From Paenibacillus maysiensis (GTDB taxonomy: Bacteria > Bacillota > Bacilli > Paenibacillales > Paenibacillaceae): a stretch of 42,691 bases of DNA. The stretch lies in the NCBI RefSeq assembly GCF_000520815.1, contig NZ_ASRY01000097.1, positions 1-42,691 of the forward strand, written 5' to 3'. This document shows, piece by piece, positions 42,120 through 42,691 of the stretch (the first letter of the stretch is position 1; the number at the start of each line of letters is the position of its first letter). The notes below the pieces were generated by a model. It was given only the letters and a program-made list of their open reading frames with translations. It was not told the origin of the DNA and ran no database searches. Both the position numbers and the translations under genes were made by a program.

Positions 42120-42691
42120 ATGGGCTTCTTGTCCGTTCTGAGCTACGCTCATCAATTGGTAGCTGCGCGAGTCCAGCCGGGCGATACCGCTATTGATGCC
42201 ACAGTCGGCACTGGAGCGGATACGCTTTTCCTGGCTAAGGCTGCCGGAAGACGGGGACGTGTCTACGGCTTCGATATCCAGCAGGAGGCGTTGCAGCTCG
42301 CTCGTCGTCGGCTCGACGAAGACGAATCCCCTTCACTGGCGGAGGTGTCGCTGCTGCTGCAAGGCCATGAGCAGATGCGGGAGGCCGTTCCCGACAAGCT
42401 GCATGGCAAAGTCGCTGCGGTCATGTTTAACCTCGGCTACTTGCCCTCCGAAGGCGCTGACCCGTCTGTTATCACGCATACGGACAGCACACTCACCGCT
42501 CTTGATGCAGCAATGTATCTGCTACGCCCTCGCGGTATTCTGACCGCAGTACTGTATCCGGGGCACGCCGGGGGTGGCGAGGAAGCGGAAGCTGTCCTTC
42601 AATGGGCCTCCGTCCTCCCGGTATCCAGCGGTCAAAGCATTATTTACCGCCAATTACAACGAGCCGCTTCGCCTTATGTAGTGGCGGGTGG
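42120..42691 (+). CDS. mnmM: tRNA 5-aminomethyluridine methyltransferase YtqB/MnmM (partial)
   Basis: A SAM-dependent methyltransferase, 190 residues visible; the C-terminal end is cut by the window. Motif I is DATVGTGADTLFLAKAAG, followed by VYGFDIQ, the motif IV-like MFNLGYLPSEG (NLGY), THTDSTLTALDAAMYLLRP, and YPGHAGGGEEAEAVLQW. These match YtqB, identified as MnmM, which methylates nm5(s2)U34 to mnm5(s2)U34 in tRNA. ATG 42120 begins directly after the ytqA stop, with GGAGG 9 bases upstream. The frame stays open to the end of the window. Confidence 0.93.
   Translation, partial: MGFLSVLSYAHQLVAARVQPGDTAIDATVGTGADTLFLAKAAGRRGRVYGFDIQQEALQLARRRLDEDESPSLAEVSLLLQGHEQMREAVPDKLHGKVAAVMFNLGYLPSEGADPSVITHTDSTLTALDAAMYLLRPRGILTAVLYPGHAGGGEEAEAVLQWASVLPVSSGQSIIYRQLQRAASPYVVAG

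Overview
The window looks like a chromosomal segment of a low- to mid-GC, spore-forming Firmicute, most probably Paenibacillus (P. polymyxa-like). The reasons are strong AAAGGAGG-type ribosome binding sites on nearly every gene, frequent TTG/GTG starts, T-box leaders on pheS and ilvB, an infC-rpmI-rplT leader of the L20 type, a sporulation-type soluble histidine kinase and a decayed pectate lyase. This is a sequence-based inference; no database search was run. Most genes are housekeeping and lie on the minus strand.

Left part (1-7.2 kb): an FAD-dependent oxidoreductase (+) converges on an MFS transporter (-). A protein with two zinc ribbons and a His-rich linker, a DUF350 membrane protein and mutS2 follow on the minus strand, with a small YvlD-like membrane protein on the plus strand. 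7.2-13.5 kb: an unusually long ZapA-coiled-coil protein, then pheT and pheS behind a phenylalanine-type T-box leader. This is the pheST-zapA-mutS2 block known from Bacillus, but rnhC, cvpA and polX are absent. 13.5-20.6 kb: an ABC-F ATPase whose leader carries an intrinsic terminator and short upstream ORFs (a likely antibiotic-responsive attenuator), a pectate lyase fossil beside tRNA-Gly, a membrane GGDEF-EAL protein, a PAS histidine kinase with a Spo0A-box-like site at its promoter, and a small zinc-ribbon protein.

20.7-28.5 kb: a 2-Cys peroxiredoxin with an inverted repeat over its -10 element, then the branched-chain amino-acid block ilvB-ilvN-ilvC-leuA-leuB (read right to left), led by a leucine-type T-box. 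Hairpins between ilvC/leuA and leuA/leuB suggest internal attenuation or processing. leuC, leuD and ilvD are not in the window. 28.6-34.5 kb: a GNAT acetyltransferase, a Gly/Tyr-rich protein of unknown role, and a nucleoside uptake ABC system (lipoprotein, double ATPase and two permeases; nupNOPQ-like).

34.8-42.7 kb: infC-rpmI-rplT with a probable AUU start for infC and a leader terminator; a membrane GT2 glycosyltransferase; a divergent PAP2 phosphatase plus an MGDG-synthase/UgtP-like glycosyltransferase; trmB; a 65-aa protein; and ytqA-ytqB (mnmM), two genes tied to tRNA wobble-uridine modification, the second cut by the window end. I see no phage, insertion sequence or CRISPR array. The least ordinary items are the ABC-F leader, the 674-aa ZapA protein, the peroxiredoxin and kinase operators, and the leuB palindrome.
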